A stretch of 64,000 nt of DNA from DATFVJ01 sp963851085 (GCA_963851085.1 CAWKNX010000020.1:7762-71761), one strand, 5' to 3'. Shown: positions 44,376-53,389, counted from the stretch's first letter. Notes: generated from the letters alone by a model not told the origin. Program-made: numbers and translations.

Positions 44376-46025
44376 TTATGAGGTTCTGCATTCGGCACCG
44401 GAGCCCGCGACATGGATCCAGGCGGTGACTCTCGACTCCTTTGCCCGAAACACAACCTGTTGGTAGCTGGCAGGGTCGACACCTCCGGGGCGCTGCTTGA
44501 TGACTGAGTCATAGACGAACGTTGACGCGACAAAGCCAAGATCAGCGGCCGTCTCGGCAAGCCGCTTGCGCAGCGGCGCGGCCCCGAGCATCCGCGCCGC
44601 GTGGATGATAGCCTGACCGGACACACCCGTGGCGTCCGCGACCACGGGACCGACGTCAAGTGCGGCTCGAAGCTGGATGCGGGTGGCATTGCTCGCCTGG
44701 TGGTTGTGGCGGCCCAGCGCCGCGGCCAAGTGCGCCAGCATCGGGTCGACGACCGATCTGGTCGGGGTGGCGGGAGGCACCACGATGAGGGTGCCATCGC
44801 CCCGGTCCTCGCGATGGCAGGTGAGCCAGGGAACGCCCGAGCTTTCGAACGCCTCCTGCACAAAGCCGTTCATCAAATCACGAACGGCCCGCCGGTCCTC
44901 GTCGTCGCGGCAGTCTGAGCCGAATGCTGTGATGTCGGTGAGGAAAATCGAACAGTTCTGGCCGCTCCAAGCGTGCGACCCCGCCTCCTGCCCCAGATCG
45001 CCTCGGTCTTCGGTGAGCCGACTGTAGATCAGGCGTTCCAATACCTCCAGGACACGGGGATGCGCATCGAGAAACGCGGCAAAATCGTCGGTGGTCACGA
45101 CCATGGCCCGTACCTTTGCGATGGCTACGACGGTCGCCGACCTGGAACGCACCAGCAGTGCGGCGCGTTCACCAACGATATCGCCGGGCCCTCGCTCGGC
45201 CATGAACTGCATTACTCCGCCTCGCTCGCGGCAGACCCGTACCCAGCCCGACCGGATGACGATGACGTGGTCGGCCGGTTGATCTTGACGGCATAGCACC
45301 GTCCCTGCCACAAACGTCCATTGCCGCGCCGAGGCCATGAGCGCCCGCTTCTCCGTGGCCGTGAGGGCCTGCCAGAAGCTGGGCATGGCGGGCAGGCCGA
45401 TCGGAGGAATACGGTCAGCGTGAACGCCGCCATATTCACTTGCTGCCCGCTGCGTACGTGCTCTGGTCGGTGCCTGCGCCCTGGCACGCGTGCCCGCCTC
45501 GCCGACGCCCACGGTGAGCGTTGGCGGCTGGGATTTCGCCGCTCGCGGTGCCAACGAGATTGGCGCCGAAGCCTGGAGAGATGGCGGCCGTTCCACGACG
45601 CCGGGCCGTGAGGATATCTGCCACGCCGAATAGATTTTCGCTACCGACAGGCCGCGGATTAGCACCGCGAAGGGCTGGGTAAATGCGGTCGCGTCACTTG
45701 CCTTCAGCTTAAGAATCTCGTCGACTGTCTTCGCGATCTCGCGGCCCTTGCTGGTAAGTGCGATCTGGTTGAGCGTAAATCCGAGGACCGGAATGACAAC
45801 CACCACAACGACCCCCGCCATGATGACTCCAGCCACACCTGCTACGACACCGCCGACTGCGATGATCGTGCCGACGCTCACCAAGCAGCCAAGCGACCTC
45901 GCGCGGGTCTTTGCCCACCTCCAGACACCAGTCAGACCCGTTCCTGCAGGGCGCGGCATACCCCCGTCGCTGGGCCGTTGTTGCGGCCGCCCGGGGGATT
46001 CATTGGTTCCCCTGTGCGGGTTCAA
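44376..46025 (-). CDS. membrane-anchored cNMP-binding / cyclase-like sensor
   Basis: 549 aa. Two close hydrophobic segments near residues 45-85 (LVSVGTIIAVGGVVAGVAGV, VVVVVIPVLGFTLNQIAL) are followed by a cytoplasmic linker, a cyclic-nucleotide-binding domain (VLCRQDQPADHVIVIRSGWV, MAERGPGDIVGERAALLV) and a C-terminal domain resembling class III nucleotidyl cyclases (CSIFLTDITAFGSDCRDDED, HREDRGDGTLIVVPPATPTR, LDVGPVVADATGVSGQAII). One metal-binding aspartate (LTDI) and RGDG are present, but other catalytic positions look changed, so activity is uncertain. It follows the PadR and zinc-protein genes on the same strand. Confidence 0.78.
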   Translation of the reverse strand: MNPHRGTNESPGRPQQRPSDGGMPRPAGTGLTGVWRWAKTRARSLGCLVSVGTIIAVGGVVAGVAGVIMAGVVVVVVIPVLGFTLNQIALTSKGREIAKTVDEILKLKASDATAFTQPFAVLIRGLSVAKIYSAWQISSRPGVVERPPSLQASAPISLAPRAAKSQPPTLTVGVGEAGTRARAQAPTRARTQRAASEYGGVHADRIPPIGLPAMPSFWQALTATEKRALMASARQWTFVAGTVLCRQDQPADHVIVIRSGWVRVCRERGGVMQFMAERGPGDIVGERAALLVRSRSATVVAIAKVRAMVVTTDDFAAFLDAHPRVLEVLERLIYSRLTEDRGDLGQEAGSHAWSGQNCSIFLTDITAFGSDCRDDEDRRAVRDLMNGFVQEAFESSGVPWLTCHREDRGDGTLIVVPPATPTRSVVDPMLAHLAAALGRHNHQASNATRIQLRAALDVGPVVADATGVSGQAIIHAARMLGAAPLRKRLAETAADLGFVASTFVYDSVIKQRPGGVDPASYQQVVFRAKESRVTAWIHVAGSGAECRTS

Positions 46026-46113
46026 GACATCCCCCTCTCAATCATTGCCAGGGCCTTTCGGTACGTTACTGTCAATTCGAATCATCTAACACGACCTATT
46101 TTGTGACGACCCT

Positions 46114-46644
46114 TCAGTCCTCTTGCCGACGGTAAATTCGGCGAAGGACGTGGGCCGAGTAAAATCTTAGCCACAACGCCCACCAGACTTTGTGCCACTT
46201 GCCGTGGACTTCGAACAAGTCGGCCTTCCATTCTTCGTAGTAGCGTTCCTGCTGCGCGGACGGTAATAGGTCGACGGAACGAGAAAGCAGCTTGTTGACA
46301 ATCGGCGGCACCTTGACATGGGCTGGACCGGTCCGCGCGACGCCTGCCGAAGCGGACTTGGACGTGCTCTGCTGCTGTGGCCTCGTCCCTTGCCTTCCGC
46401 CGCGCTGTTTCGCATGAATGCCCCCGCTTCGCGGCCGTTCCGGGACCCGCACCACTTCCGGAACCGCGGAAACGGCGAAGTTCACCTGTCCTTCTCCGGG
46501 CAGCGCTTCAGCGGCAAAGGTCCGGTAACAAGAGGTGCAAAGCTGGAGATGCTCGGAAATCCACAGCCGGTCGGCCGCGCCGACCCGCTTGGTCACATAT
46601 GCCCTGATCTCCTTGCGGTCTGGGTGACCGCCGTAGGCGCTCAC
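46114..46644 (-). CDS. zinc-binding anti-sigma-like small protein
   Basis: 176 aa. The N-terminus has RLWISEHLQLCTSCYRTFAA, an HxxxCxxC motif as in zinc-containing anti-sigma factors. A basic low-complexity linker leads to a conserved C-terminal helix block: LLPSAQQERYYEEWKADLFE and WALWLRFYSAHVLRRIYRR. ATG 46644 overlaps the end of padR (ATGA), so both are translated together. The block reading RYxEEWxADL is recurrent in uncharacterised actinomycete regulators. No sigma factor gene is adjacent; the partner may be the sensor protein at 44376. Confidence 0.68.
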   Translation of the reverse strand: MSAYGGHPDRKEIRAYVTKRVGAADRLWISEHLQLCTSCYRTFAAEALPGEGQVNFAVSAVPEVVRVPERPRSGGIHAKQRGGRQGTRPQQQSTSKSASAGVARTGPAHVKVPPIVNKLLSRSVDLLPSAQQERYYEEWKADLFEVHGKWHKVWWALWLRFYSAHVLRRIYRRQED

Positions 46645-47000
46645 GTATCATCACCCTCGTGCCGCAACCGCACACCCCCCGGCTGCCATCGCGGGAGCGT
46701 CAGCCGACGCTGCGTTTCGGTGATGGCGGCCCGCGCCTGCGTGGCCCCAGCGCCGGTCAGCTGATACAGGCGGCGGCGTGGTCGTCCCTCCTTGGCCGGA
46801 TCGACGTTTTCCCAGCTGCTCACCACCCAGCGCGCGGCTTCAAGCCGGGCCAGGATGGGGTAGATGGTGCCGGTGGGAAGGAGTGTCTCCGTCGCCAGTT
46901 CCAGCCCGTAGCGTGGATTCGTCGGGTCGGTCAGCAACGCGCGAAGGACGAGGACCGTCTGCAACGTCATCCTGGGGTTCGCCCGCTTCTTCTGACCCAT
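46641..47000 (-). CDS. PadR-family transcriptional regulator
   Basis: 119 aa with the PadR winged helix: LQTVLVLRALLTDPTNPRYG, LPTGTIYPILARLEAARWVV, GRPRRRLYQLTGAGATQARA. It starts at ATG 47000, 8 bp after a perfect 22-bp palindrome (47008-47029), so autoregulation is very likely. The gene overlaps that of the zinc-binding protein, forming an operon that probably includes the cNMP/cyclase-like sensor after an 88-bp gap. Confidence 0.88.
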   Translation of the reverse strand: MGQKKRANPRMTLQTVLVLRALLTDPTNPRYGLELATETLLPTGTIYPILARLEAARWVVSSWENVDPAKEGRPRRRLYQLTGAGATQARAAITETQRRLTLPRWQPGGVRLRHEGDDT

Positions 47001-47007
47001 AGCGGCG

Positions 47008-47029
47008 ACTCTATATAGCTATATAGAGT
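47008..47029. promoter_or_regulatory. perfect 22-bp palindrome before padR
   Basis: ACTCTATATAG-CTATATAGAGT, fully symmetrical, also containing TATA-type -10 sequences just upstream of padR. It is the expected binding site of a PadR dimer on its own promoter; the transcript may be leaderless. Confidence 0.8.
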
Positions 47030-47420
47030 TGCGCTAGAGGTCCCGCGCAGACACGGCGGACCAACCGGCATGTAGCCGGGTTCCGAGCACCCGCCGGAGC
47101 GGGCCGACGGCATCCATCTAGGGCTGCCGTCGCGGGCGGCCTCATGCGGTCTACCCGGGAGCATCGAGCGGGCCGTCCTCAAACGCTCGCGCAGGAGCCG
47201 CGGCGAAACCACGCCAGCCTCTTGACCTTGCTCCGGTGGGGGTTTACCGAGCCGCCGCAATCACCTGCGCAGCTGATGGTCTCTTAAGAGGAGCCTGCAG
47301 TGGACCACTCGCAATCCAAAGTTATTAGGTGTATGAGCGCTGTAGCCAGCAGCGGCGGCAGGCCCAGGAAATCCGAGACATGGGTGATCGACTGGTCTTC
47401 GCATATTTGTTCCCTTTTGG
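47030..47420. other. intergenic region, nothing recognised
   Basis: Between the padR promoter and tRNA-Arg. No gene, hairpin or repeat stands out. Confidence 0.5.
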
Positions 47421-47493
47421 CGCCCCGAGCAGGATTCGAACCTGCGGCCTAGTGCTTAGGAGGCACTCGCTCTATCCACTGAGCTATCGGGGC
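47421..47493 (-). tRNA. tRNA-Arg (CCU anticodon)
   Basis: The minus strand folds as a full cloverleaf: acceptor GCCCCGA/TCGGGGC, a D-arm containing AGCTCAGTGGATAGAGC, anticodon stem AGTGC/GCACT with loop CTCCTAA (anticodon CCT), and T-arm GCAGGTTCGAATCCTGC. 73 nt without an encoded CCA. Confidence 0.95.
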
Positions 47494-47509
47494 GGGGCGG
47501 TGGACAGCC

Positions 47510-47790
47510 TACCTGGCAGGGCCACGGGTGGCATCCTCGGCACCGCAGGCGGGCGCCGTCGACTGGCACCGCAGGCGGGCGCCGTCGACTGGCACCGCGG
47601 GCTGGGGGCGCCCGCTGTGGCGGCCGACATGCGGGGCGGCGGTACGAACGTGGCCGCACTGGGCCGTCATAGGGTTAACGTCAGCAGGGGCGTGCCACGC
47701 CAGAGGGGCCGCACCAGGCCAGCGGGCGCGTGCCACGTCAGCGCAGCCGTGGCACGTCAGCCGGGGCGTGCCACTTAGCGCAACTGTGCC
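47510..47790. repeat. gene-free region with 26-bp and short GC repeats
   Basis: Two exact 26-bp units (47539-47564, 47565-47590) starting GGCACCGCAGGCGGGCGCCG, plus a partial third, are followed by scattered GCGTGCCACG-type repeats up to about 47790. The rest up to 47920 is featureless apart from the ribosome binding site of the next gene. Confidence 0.7.
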
Positions 47791-47920
47791 ACTCGGCGCA
47801 GCCGTTAAGGATCATGGGGCCCGCACCGCCGACGCGCGGAGGCAGGCCGGGGCGGCCAACGGTCAGCCAACCGGCCCGGCAGCGCAGGCCAGTGGATCCG
47901 ATCCGGAGGAGCGCAGTGCA

Positions 47921-48379
47921 GTGCAGGTCAAGGATGTCATGTCGGCGGCGAGCATCATCGAGTCCGCCACCGGCAGCCTCCGCTCCGCCGCCGAGCGGAT
48001 GTGGCGGCAGCAGACGGGGTCGCTGCTCGTGACCGAGCAGGGGCAGCTTATCGGGATTATCACGGAACGTGACGTGCTGCGCGCGGTCGCCCTGGGCGCG
48101 GACCCGGACACCAGCACCGTTGACGACGTGATGACCGCCGAAGTGTTCTCCGTGGCGCCAGATATGCCGCTGCCGGACGCCGCACGGGAGATGGCCGCCC
48201 GGTGGATACGCCACCTCCCCGTTGTCCAGAACGGCCAGTTGCTCGGCGTGGTGAGCATGCGCGACGTTACGGGCGTGTTCGCGGCCATGTCGGCAGGCAG
48301 CGTTTCCGTGCAGCACGAATTCGACCAATTGGTGCGTGAACGCCGGCTGGCCAGGATCGAATACGGCGACCTGGACTGA
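47921..48379 (+). CDS. two-CBS-domain protein
   Basis: 152 aa with two CBS motifs in tandem: VKDVMSAASIIESATGSLRS...LLVTEQGQLIGIITERDVLR, then VDDVMTAEVFSVAPDMPLPD...LPVVQNGQLLGVVSMRDVTG. Such stand-alone pairs bind adenosine nucleotides or SAM and act as energy sensors. GTG 47921 is used, with GGAGGA about 11 nt upstream. No effector domain is attached; the partner is unknown. Confidence 0.9.
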   Translation: MQVKDVMSAASIIESATGSLRSAAERMWRQQTGSLLVTEQGQLIGIITERDVLRAVALGADPDTSTVDDVMTAEVFSVAPDMPLPDAAREMAARWIRHLPVVQNGQLLGVVSMRDVTGVFAAMSAGSVSVQHEFDQLVRERRLARIEYGDLD

Positions 48380-48400
48380 ACCGGCGGCAATTGATCCATT

Positions 48401-48445
48401 ATCGCGGTACTTTTTCTGCGAATGCTTCCCAAAAAGTACCGCGAT
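48401..48445. repeat. full copy of the dispersed inverted repeat
   Basis: ATCGCGGTACTTTTT (48401-48415) pairs perfectly with AAAAAGTACCGCGAT (48431-48445) across a 15-nt loop. It belongs to the GATCGCGGTAACTT family also seen at 19901, 20172 and 54461. Placed 21 bp after the CBS gene and before the convergent MTAP gene, it may also work as a bidirectional terminator. Confidence 0.85.
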
Positions 48446-48527
48446 CATGAATTGGCCGGGCGAACCGCCGCCAAGTTTCACGCCGCAGCGCTGGGGGTCG
48501 AATCGGGGCCTATGGCGCCGAGGGCAG

Positions 48528-49334
48528 TTACGGCAGTTCGAACGGGAGGCTGACACCGTCAAGCGCGCTTGGACACGGGCAATCCCGTTCCGCGGAAAGG
48601 CCTTCGATGATCTTGAAGAGGAGGCCGCGCAGGCGGTCCAGGTTCGCTGCGAAGACCTCGAAGACCTCCTGCTGCGTGACGCCCTCCCCCGTCTCCACCC
48701 CCGCGTCAAGGTCGGTGACGAGCGTGAGCGGCGTGTAGCAGAGCGCGAGTTCACGGGCGAGCACGGCCTCCGGGTGGCCGGTCATGCCGATGAGCGTCCA
48801 CCCCTGCGCGGCGTACCAGTGTGATTCGGCACGTGAGGAAAACCGCGGCCCTTCGATGATGACGATGGTGCCCGACTCGACCGGCGGCCAGCCCGCCGCA
48901 CGTGCCACCTCGATGGCGTGCGCACGGCCGCGCGGGCAGTACGGGTCGGCGAACGGCACGTGCACTGCACCCCCCGCCTCGAAGAACGTCTGCGGGCGCC
49001 CGCTCGTCCGGTCCACAAGCTGATCGGGGATCGCGAGCGTGCCTGGCCCGTAGTCCTTGGTCAGCGAGCCGACCGCACTCGGCGCGACGATCTGCCGTAC
49101 ACCCACCGACCGCAGCGCCCACAAGTTGGCCCGATACGGGATGCGGTGCGGCGGGAACTGGTGGCCGCGCCCATGCCTGGGCAGAAACGCCACCGCCTTG
49201 CCCGAGACCTCACCGATGACCACAGCATCGCTTGGCGTGCCGAACGGCGTCTCGACCGGCACCTCCTCAGCGCCGTCGAGGAACTCGTAAAGCCCAGAGC
49301 CGCCGATGACGCCAATTTCAGCCCGCGGATTCAC
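48528..49334 (-). CDS. mtnP: S-methyl-5'-thioadenosine phosphorylase
   Basis: 268 aa of the PNP/MTAP family. It splits methylthioadenosine with phosphate to adenine and methylthioribose 1-phosphate for methionine salvage. Motifs: GVIGGSGLYEFLDGAEEV, FLPRHGRGHQFPPHRIPYRA, VAPSAVGSLTKDYGPGTLAI, IIEGPRFSSRAESHWYAAQG and LIGMTGHPEAVLARELALCY. GTG 49334. The MTAP assignment over other purine phosphorylases rests on overall resemblance; some actinomycete members accept further nucleosides. Confidence 0.88.
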   Translation of the reverse strand: MNPRAEIGVIGGSGLYEFLDGAEEVPVETPFGTPSDAVVIGEVSGKAVAFLPRHGRGHQFPPHRIPYRANLWALRSVGVRQIVAPSAVGSLTKDYGPGTLAIPDQLVDRTSGRPQTFFEAGGAVHVPFADPYCPRGRAHAIEVARAAGWPPVESGTIVIIEGPRFSSRAESHWYAAQGWTLIGMTGHPEAVLARELALCYTPLTLVTDLDAGVETGEGVTQQEVFEVFAANLDRLRGLLFKIIEGLSAERDCPCPSALDGVSLPFELP

Positions 49335-49501
49335 CCGGTCAGACTAGCGCCAGACCGCAGCGAAGGGACCTTGGATCGGCAGGCGGTCAGCGGCCACCTC
49401 CGGGCTGTTCGGGCTGTCCGGCTCGAGGCCGCTCACCGGCCGCGAGGGCGAAGCGGCAATGATCCTTTACGACTCCGCGGGTTCACCGGGTCGCGGGCCC
49501 C

Positions 49502-49939
49502 TCACGCCACCTTGGTGGACGACGATGTGCCACCCGACGAGGAACCGCTGGACGAGCCACTCCCTGAGCCACTTCCAGTAGAGGCGCTGTTCCCGGACCC
49601 CGAGCCGCTACCTGACGCCGAACCATTGCCCGACGCGCCGCCCTTGGCTGCCGACGCCGACGAGTCACCGGACTTCGAGTCACCGGACTTCGAGTCACCG
49701 GACTTCGACGCGCCGTCCGAGCCGTTCGACTTCTGCGCAGCCCCGACAGGCTCTTTCGCGGCGGCGCGGCTGTCGGTGCGATAGAAACCCGCGCCCTTGA
49801 ACACGATGCCAACGGGTGAGAAGACCTTGCGCAGCCGACCGCCGCACACGCTGCACGTTGTCAGCGGGTCGTCGGTGAACTTCTGCACGACCTCGGACTG
49901 ATCACCGCACTCGGTGCACGCGTACTCGTATGTGGGCAC
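49502..49939 (-). CDS. FmdB-type zinc-ribbon protein
   Basis: 145 aa. The N-terminal 45 residues are the FmdB/CxxC ribbon: PTYEYACTECGDQSEVVQKF and LTTCSVCGGRLRKVFSPVGI, then FKGAGFYRTDSR. The C-terminal 70 residues are a Ser/Gly-rich disordered tail with three exact KSGDS repeats (15-bp DNA repeats at about 49672-49716). GTG 49939 has GGAGGGAG upstream. The family is conserved beside 5-FTHF cyclo-ligase and galU in actinobacteria; its role is unclear. Confidence 0.88.
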   Translation of the reverse strand: MPTYEYACTECGDQSEVVQKFTDDPLTTCSVCGGRLRKVFSPVGIVFKGAGFYRTDSRAAAKEPVGAAQKSNGSDGASKSGDSKSGDSKSGDSSASAAKGGASGNGSASGSGSGSGNSASTGSGSGSGSSSGSSSGGTSSSTKVA

Positions 49940-50030
49940 GGGCTCTCCCTCCGGCGGCGCTGGCACTCGCGCCTCCCGACTGCTAAATATACCCTCCGCG
50001 TAAAGGCACCCGGTGCAAGCTCGGCGCAGG

Positions 50031-50675
50031 TTATAGCGGGAACCGAGTCAGCGACGCAGTGTCGCCGCCCGACCGCGCCACCAGCCGGACGCCGCGGTCG
50101 TGCGGCGCGGACGGCACCTCGTCGAGCAGTTCGCCCTCGTACACCAGAGCCACCGTCGGCACTGCCGCGCTCACCCGGGCGAGCGCGCGGTCATAGCAGC
50201 CGCCGCCCTGGCCCAGCCGCATCCCCCGGCTGTCCACGGCCAGCGCAGGAACGATCACCAGCGACGCGCGCGCGATCGCGTCCACCCCGCGCGGCGGCTC
50301 GGCAGGCTCGGCGAGGCCATGCCTCCCGTCCGTGCGGGGCCGAACGGAATCCGGGCCCTCATACGACGCCCAGTCCAGGTCCCAGTCGTCGCGCAGCAGC
50401 GGGAGCAGCACGTACGAGCCGCGCTTCCACAGCGCATATACAAGGCCTCTGGTGCCTGGTTCCGCGCCAACAGAGAAGTAGGCGGCGACGGTGCCCGCCA
50501 TCTCCGCCTCAGGCAGCGAAAGCACCGCGTCACGCAGCGCGTGCGCGGCCGCGGACCGTTCGTCCGGCGTCATCGCCGCCCGTGCGGCGCGCAGCCGCGC
50601 GCGCATGGCGGCCTTGTCCCGTGCGACGTCGTTATCCACAGAATCCACAGAGCGCGCCCTGTCCGGTGTCCACAT
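50031..50675 (-). CDS. 5-formyltetrahydrofolate cyclo-ligase
   Basis: About 214 aa. ATP-dependent conversion of 5-formyl-THF to 5,10-methenyl-THF. The ATP-binding loop is seen in MRLGQGGGCYDRALARVSA (the family GxGGGxYDR) with VPALAVD before it, and the N-terminal helix MRARLRAARAAMTPDE. ATG 50675 has AAGGA 5 nt upstream; later GTG starts are possible. It is divergent from galU, the conserved actinobacterial arrangement. Confidence 0.88.
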   Translation of the reverse strand: MWTPDRARSVDSVDNDVARDKAAMRARLRAARAAMTPDERSAAAHALRDAVLSLPEAEMAGTVAAYFSVGAEPGTRGLVYALWKRGSYVLLPLLRDDWDLDWASYEGPDSVRPRTDGRHGLAEPAEPPRGVDAIARASLVIVPALAVDSRGMRLGQGGGCYDRALARVSAAVPTVALVYEGELLDEVPSAPHDRGVRLVARSGGDTASLTRFPL

Positions 50676-50731
50676 GCCGATCCTTATCCACATCCGGTGA
50701 CCGTCTCGCGCGGCCTGCCCCCGCGACCCCT

Positions 50732-50737
50732 TAGGGT
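50732..50737 (+). promoter_or_regulatory. -10 box of a leaderless galU transcript
   Basis: TAGGGT ends 6 nt before ATG 50744 and there is no ribosome binding site, the usual layout for leaderless actinomycete transcripts. Confidence 0.5.
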
Positions 50738-50743
50738 TCGAGC

Positions 50744-51637
50744 ATGGCTCAATACGCTGCCGTGACCAAGGCGGTCGTCCCAGCAGCAGGCCTGGGTACC
50801 AGGTTCCTGCCCGCGACCAAGGCGACGCCCAAGGAAATGCTGCCCATCGTCGACAAGCCGGCCATCCAGTATGTCGTCGAGGAGGCGGTAGCGTCCGGCC
50901 TGACCGATGTGCTTCTCATCACCGGCCGCAGCAAGCGATCGATCGAGGACCACTTCGACAGGAACTACGAACTCGAGGAAGCGCTCGCCGCCAAAGACGA
51001 CAGTGACCGCCTCGCGCTCGTACGCGAATCCAGCCAGCTTGCCACCATGCACTACGTGCGGCAGGGCGACCCGCGGGGTCTCGGCCACGCCGTGCTCTGC
51101 GCGGCGCAGCACGTCGGTTCGCAGCCGTTCGCCGTCCTGCTCGGAGACGACGTCATCGACCCGCGCGACCCGCTGCTCACGCGCATGATCGAAGTCCGCA
51201 ACCGTTACGGCGGCAGCGTCGTCGCGCTCATGGAGGTGGATCCCGAGCAGGTCAGCCAGTACGGCTGCGCCGCGATCAGCCCCACCGCTGAGGACGACGT
51301 CGTCACGGTCACCGACCTGGTGGAAAAGCCGGTGCCGGGCGAGGCACCGAGCCGCTGGATCATCATCGGCAGGTACGTCTGCGATCCGGCCGTCTTCGAA
51401 GTGCTGAGGCACACGCCGCCCGGCCGGGGCGGCGAGATCCAGCTCACCGACGCGCTCAGGGAACTGGCCCGCGGTGACGGCGGCGGCGTGCACGGCGTGC
51501 TCTTCAGGGGACACAGGTACGACACCGGCAACAAACTGGACTACCTGCGCACGCTCGTTCAGTTCGCGTGCGAGCGCCCTGACCTGTCGGACGAGTTCGT
51601 GCCGTGGCTCCGCAAATACCTGGCGGATCTGCCATGA
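50744..51637 (+). CDS. galU: UTP-glucose-1-phosphate uridylyltransferase
   Basis: 297 aa. It makes UDP-glucose from UTP and glucose 1-phosphate. The nucleotide-binding signature is AAGLGTRFLPATKATPKEML, with PIVDKPAIQYVVEEA, RQGDPRGLGHAVLCA, AVLLGDDVID and VTDLVEKP later. It heads the galU-moeA-moaC-mogA gene row conserved in actinobacteria; its stop overlaps the moeA start (ATGA). With glgP it links glycogen breakdown to nucleotide sugars. Confidence 0.95.
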   Translation: MAQYAAVTKAVVPAAGLGTRFLPATKATPKEMLPIVDKPAIQYVVEEAVASGLTDVLLITGRSKRSIEDHFDRNYELEEALAAKDDSDRLALVRESSQLATMHYVRQGDPRGLGHAVLCAAQHVGSQPFAVLLGDDVIDPRDPLLTRMIEVRNRYGGSVVALMEVDPEQVSQYGCAAISPTAEDDVVTVTDLVEKPVPGEAPSRWIIIGRYVCDPAVFEVLRHTPPGRGGEIQLTDALRELARGDGGGVHGVLFRGHRYDTGNKLDYLRTLVQFACERPDLSDEFVPWLRKYLADLP

Positions 51638-52836
51638 AGTCCGTTGACGACCACCTGGCCGCGATCCTTGCCGCTATCCGCCCGATCGCGCCGATCGAAC
51701 TCGGCCTGCTCGAAGCCGAAGGCGGCATCCTCACCGAGGACATCGCCGCTACCCTTCCGCTGCCGTCATTCGACAACTCGGCGATGGACGGTTACGCGGT
51801 GCACGCCGACGACGTCGCGGGTGCTTCCCCGGGCAATCCCGTGAGCCTGCCCGTCGTGGGCGCGGTCGTGGCCGGCGACACCGGCGCCTACGCGGTGACA
51901 CCGGGCGCGGCGGTTCGGATAATGACCGGTGCGCAGCTTCCCGCGGGCGCCGACACGGTCGTGCCGGTCGAGTGGACCGACGGCGGGGCGACCAAGGTCG
52001 AGGTGCGCCAGGCCGCCGAACCCGGGCACGCGATCCGGCGCACCGGCGAAGACCTGCAGGCCGGCGACCAGGTCCTCCCTGCAGGAACGCGGGTCGGGCC
52101 GGTACAGCTCGGGCTGCTCGCCGCGGCAGGCCGCTCCGCTGTGCCGGTCCGCCCGCGGCCCAGGGTGGCGGTGCTTTCCACCGGCAACGAGCTCGCCGAG
52201 CCCGGCACGCCGGTGACGCCCGGCCAGATCTGGGAGTCCAACAGCTTCATGCTCGCCGCCGCTGCCCGCCAGGCTGGCAGCATCGCCTTCAGGCACGGCT
52301 CGGTCCGTGACGACTCGCGCGCGCTGATGGCGGCCATCGAGGACCAGCTCATGCGCGCCGACGTGCTGGTCACAAGCGGCGGCGTGAGCATGGGCGGCGA
52401 GAATGATGTGGTCAAGGACACACTGAGCCGCCTCGGCAGCGTGGAGTTCAGCAAGGTTGCGATGCAGCCGGGGATGCCGCAGGGCTTCGGCATGGTCGGC
52501 GCCGACCAGACACCGATCTTTACCCTGCCGGGTAACCCGGTCAGCGCCTACGTGTCGTTCCAGCTGTTCGTGCGGCCCGCTCTGAGCGCGTTGCAGGGCA
52601 TCGATCCCGAGCCGCCACGTACCGTGCAGGCGATGCTGACCGGCCCGCTGCGCTCCCACGCGGGCAGGCGGTCGTTCGCGCGGGCGCAACTGGAGCGCGC
52701 GGTGGTGACTCCGCTGTCCGGGCAGGGTTCCCACCGGCTGGCCTCGCTGGCGACCGCCAACGCGCTCATCATCGTCCCAGAATCGGTCACGGAGCTGGCG
52801 ACGGGCGATATGGCGGAGGTCATGTGGCTGCCCTGA
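51634..52836 (+). CDS. moeA: molybdopterin molybdenumtransferase MoeA
   Basis: 400 aa. It inserts molybdate into adenylylated molybdopterin. Typical segments: LPLPSFDNSAMDGYAVHADD, MTGAQLPAGADTVVPVE, RVAVLSTGNELAEPGTPV, the MoCF motif VTSGGVSMGGENDVVKDTL and FTLPGNPVSAYVSFQLFV. ATG 51634 overlaps the galU stop, which fixes the start and suggests coupling. moaC and mogA follow at once. Confidence 0.95.
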   Translation: MKSVDDHLAAILAAIRPIAPIELGLLEAEGGILTEDIAATLPLPSFDNSAMDGYAVHADDVAGASPGNPVSLPVVGAVVAGDTGAYAVTPGAAVRIMTGAQLPAGADTVVPVEWTDGGATKVEVRQAAEPGHAIRRTGEDLQAGDQVLPAGTRVGPVQLGLLAAAGRSAVPVRPRPRVAVLSTGNELAEPGTPVTPGQIWESNSFMLAAAARQAGSIAFRHGSVRDDSRALMAAIEDQLMRADVLVTSGGVSMGGENDVVKDTLSRLGSVEFSKVAMQPGMPQGFGMVGADQTPIFTLPGNPVSAYVSFQLFVRPALSALQGIDPEPPRTVQAMLTGPLRSHAGRRSFARAQLERAVVTPLSGQGSHRLASLATANALIIVPESVTELATGDMAEVMWLP

Positions 52837-52900
52837 ACGCGTGGACGGTTCCCGGGTTGTCCTGCTGGCTGGCCCCGTCCTGGCGGCTGGCGCGGCTGCC

Positions 52901-53389
52901 ATGACCGACGGACGGCTGACCCATGTGGACGAGACCGGCGCGGCACGCATGGTCGACGTGTCGGCCAAGGATGTGACCGCGCGCACCGCCCGCGCCAGTG
53001 GACGGGTGCGGCTGTCGGACGCGGCGGTTGCGGCCCTGCGGGGCGGCGGCGTGCCCAAGGGCGATGCGATCGCGGTCGCCAGGATCGCGGGGATCGCCGG
53101 TTCGAAGCGGACGCCCGACCTCATACCGCTCTGCCATCCGATCGCGCTGCACGGCGTCACGGTTGATCTCGCGATCGAAGACTGGGGTGTGTCGATCGTG
53201 GCCGTCGCGCGGACAGCGGACCGGACCGGCGTCGAGATGGAGGCACTTACCGCGGTCAGCGTCGCGGCATTGGCGCTCGTCGACATGGTGAAGGCGATCG
53301 ATCCGGCAGCAGTGATCTCCGACATCAGGGTGGAGGAGAAGGCCGGCGGCAAATCCGGGCGGTGGCAGCGGCCGGTCGAGGGACCATGA
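52901..53389 (+). CDS. moaC: cyclic pyranopterin monophosphate synthase MoaC
   Basis: 162 aa. It converts the GTP-derived cyclic intermediate into cyclic pyranopterin monophosphate in Moco synthesis. Motifs: LTHVDETGAARMVDVSAKDV, KRTPDLIPLCHPIALHGVTV, GVEMEALTAVSVAALALVDM and VKAIDPA. ATG 52901 gives the family's normal length; an in-frame GTG at 52841 would add 20 atypical residues. It follows moeA in one operon. Confidence 0.93.
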   Translation: MTDGRLTHVDETGAARMVDVSAKDVTARTARASGRVRLSDAAVAALRGGGVPKGDAIAVARIAGIAGSKRTPDLIPLCHPIALHGVTVDLAIEDWGVSIVAVARTADRTGVEMEALTAVSVAALALVDMVKAIDPAAVISDIRVEEKAGGKSGRWQRPVEGP

